In this document: piece after piece, positions 63,349 to 64,000 of the stretch
How the letters are laid out: each line of letters begins with the position of its first letter
Position numbering within the stretch: position 1 is the first letter of the stretch
Assembly: GCF_042660675.1 (NCBI RefSeq)
Contig: NZ_JBHSUL010000031.1
Coordinates: forward strand, 62,001-126,000
DNA length: 64,000 nt
DNA from: Marinilactibacillus sp042660675
GTDB taxonomy: Bacteria > Bacillota > Bacilli > Lactobacillales > Carnobacteriaceae_A
Reading direction: 5' to 3'
The notes under the pieces: generated by a model
Database searches by the model: none
What the model saw: only the letters and a program-made list of their open reading frames with translations
What the model was told of the DNA's origin: nothing
Made by a program: the position numbers and the translations under genes

Positions 63349-64000
63349 TGCCCCCTAAAACGATTAATATAAAGATAATAAGGATAAAGCAATTCATGAA
63401 ATCTTGAGTAAATAGATCAAACAAAGTCATTGATGACAATTGAATATAGTTCATGTCGCTGACTGAATCAGAAGCAATGACATAAGCTGTAAGGGAATTC
63501 TCGTCATATGAACTCAAAGACCTTTGTTCTTTATTTTCCGATGAATATTCAATCGAGTTGATCAGTGAATTCAAATCATTATCAGATCGATCAATATGCC
63601 CAACATGAATAGGTATTGTTTGGCTACCATAATGGATATAGAGATCACTATTCATTAATAAACTAGACCCGACGAGTTCATCAACTGGAAAAGTCAAAAA
63701 AGTAAGAAGTTCATTTTCAATTTGGGTATAAACTTTTCTTTCCAGTAAAGTTAAATAGTGTTCATCTTGAATTTGATGAGCCACGATCGTATAACGATAT
63801 TGCTCTTCCAAATCATTGGCTAAAAAAGTTCGATACGCATTTATGTCGATATTCATCAATTTTAAATAATCAAGTATGGTGTAATAGCCATCATGTGAGA
63901 CAATTTTAGAATCATCGGATTTTGTAATACCGATTTTTAGATCTGATTGAAAATTAATTTGCTGAGTATTGACCAATTCATCATAGACTGCCGGGAAATT
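63254..64000 (-). CDS. Membrane-anchored AraC regulator, 5' part (truncated by window edge and frameshifted)
   Basis: The frame is open to the right edge (NFPAVYDELVNTQQ), so the gene starts outside the window. It shows about 200 residues of a sensor-type region with mixed strands (TKSDDSKIVSHDGYYTILD, YIHYGSQTIPIHVGHID, TAYVIASDSVSDMNYIQLS) followed by a helix (FMNCFILIIFILIVLGG). The layout, an external sensor domain between two helices and a cytoplasmic AraC domain, is that of large Firmicutes AraC-type regulators often placed near sugar or surface genes. The true 63254 end is an artefact of the shifted frame. Confidence 0.75.
   Translation of the reverse strand, partial: NFPAVYDELVNTQQINFQSDLKIGITKSDDSKIVSHDGYYTILDYLKLMNIDINAYRTFLANDLEEQYRYTIVAHQIQDEHYLTLLERKVYTQIENELLTFLTFPVDELVGSSLLMNSDLYIHYGSQTIPIHVGHIDRSDNDLNSLINSIEYSSENKEQRSLSSYDENSLTAYVIASDSVSDMNYIQLSSMTLFDLFTQDFMNCFILIIFILIVLGGSDLFLRHPKSLRTYQDHLKYDQFKKERTRNS
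63351..63355 (-). other. Frameshift site in a G5 run (C5 on the plus strand)
   Basis: With five G the upstream frame reads LIVLGGSDLFLRHP and runs out of family sequence; with four G it reads LIVLGAVICFYAIR and joins the downstream frame, completing a good membrane helix. The joined visible frame is then exactly 2001 bases from the window edge to the stop. Confidence 0.75.

Overview
The window looks like chromosomal DNA of a low-GC Gram-positive bacterium. Genes start at ATG, GTG or TTG behind AGGAGG-type ribosome sites, secreted proteins have Gram-positive signal peptides, and there is an LCP ligase and a tyrosine-kinase capsule cassette of Bacillus/Lactobacillales type. A member of the Lactobacillales (Carnobacteriaceae-like) is my best guess, but it is inference. 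I see no rRNA, tRNA, insertion sequence, prophage or CRISPR array. Almost every gene concerns the cell surface.

Layout. (1) 403-9416: three secreted proteins that each carry a triple cell-wall-binding repeat 2 (CWB2) module: a giant subtilase, a 5'-nucleotidase-type phosphoesterase and a CAP-domain protein, each followed by its own terminator. (2) 9678-27372: glycan locus 1, with nine glycosyltransferases, a UDP-GlcNAc 2-epimerase, a polyprenyl-phosphate sugar-1-phosphate transferase, two polymerase-like membrane proteins, a Wzz-like two-helix protein and a flippase. (3) 27411-31370: two CWB2 wall hydrolases, a LysM glucosaminidase and a zinc amidase. (4) 31741-52678: glycan locus 2, more AT-rich to the eye, with UDP-glucuronate epimerase, LCP ligase, UDP-glucose dehydrogenase, the kinase/phosphatase cassette, a CapD-CapM-CapN-like set for a FucNAc-type initiating sugar, glycosyltransferases, a Wzy polymerase, a TupA-like ATP-grasp enzyme, three acyl-modification proteins and a second flippase. 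(5) 52981-54342: an isolated DUF4301-like gene. (6) 54417-59703: three tandem CWB2 paralogues (unknown domain, CAP domain, NlpC/P60). (7) 59736-61772: two unknown membrane proteins flanking a decayed flippase pseudogene. (8) 61999-64000, minus strand: a membrane-anchored AraC-type regulator whose frame is broken at a G5 run and which runs off the window.

How it may work together. CWB2 modules bind an anionic wall polymer in Clostridioides difficile, where the cwp genes lie beside the polymer locus. Here eight CWB2 proteins (24 repeats) bracket two complete Wzx/Wzy glycan loci. The natural hypothesis is a self-contained surface-anchoring island: one locus, most likely locus 1, makes the receptor glycan, the LCP protein attaches glycan to peptidoglycan, and the CWB2 proteins supply interchangeable protease, phosphatase and wall-remodelling activities.
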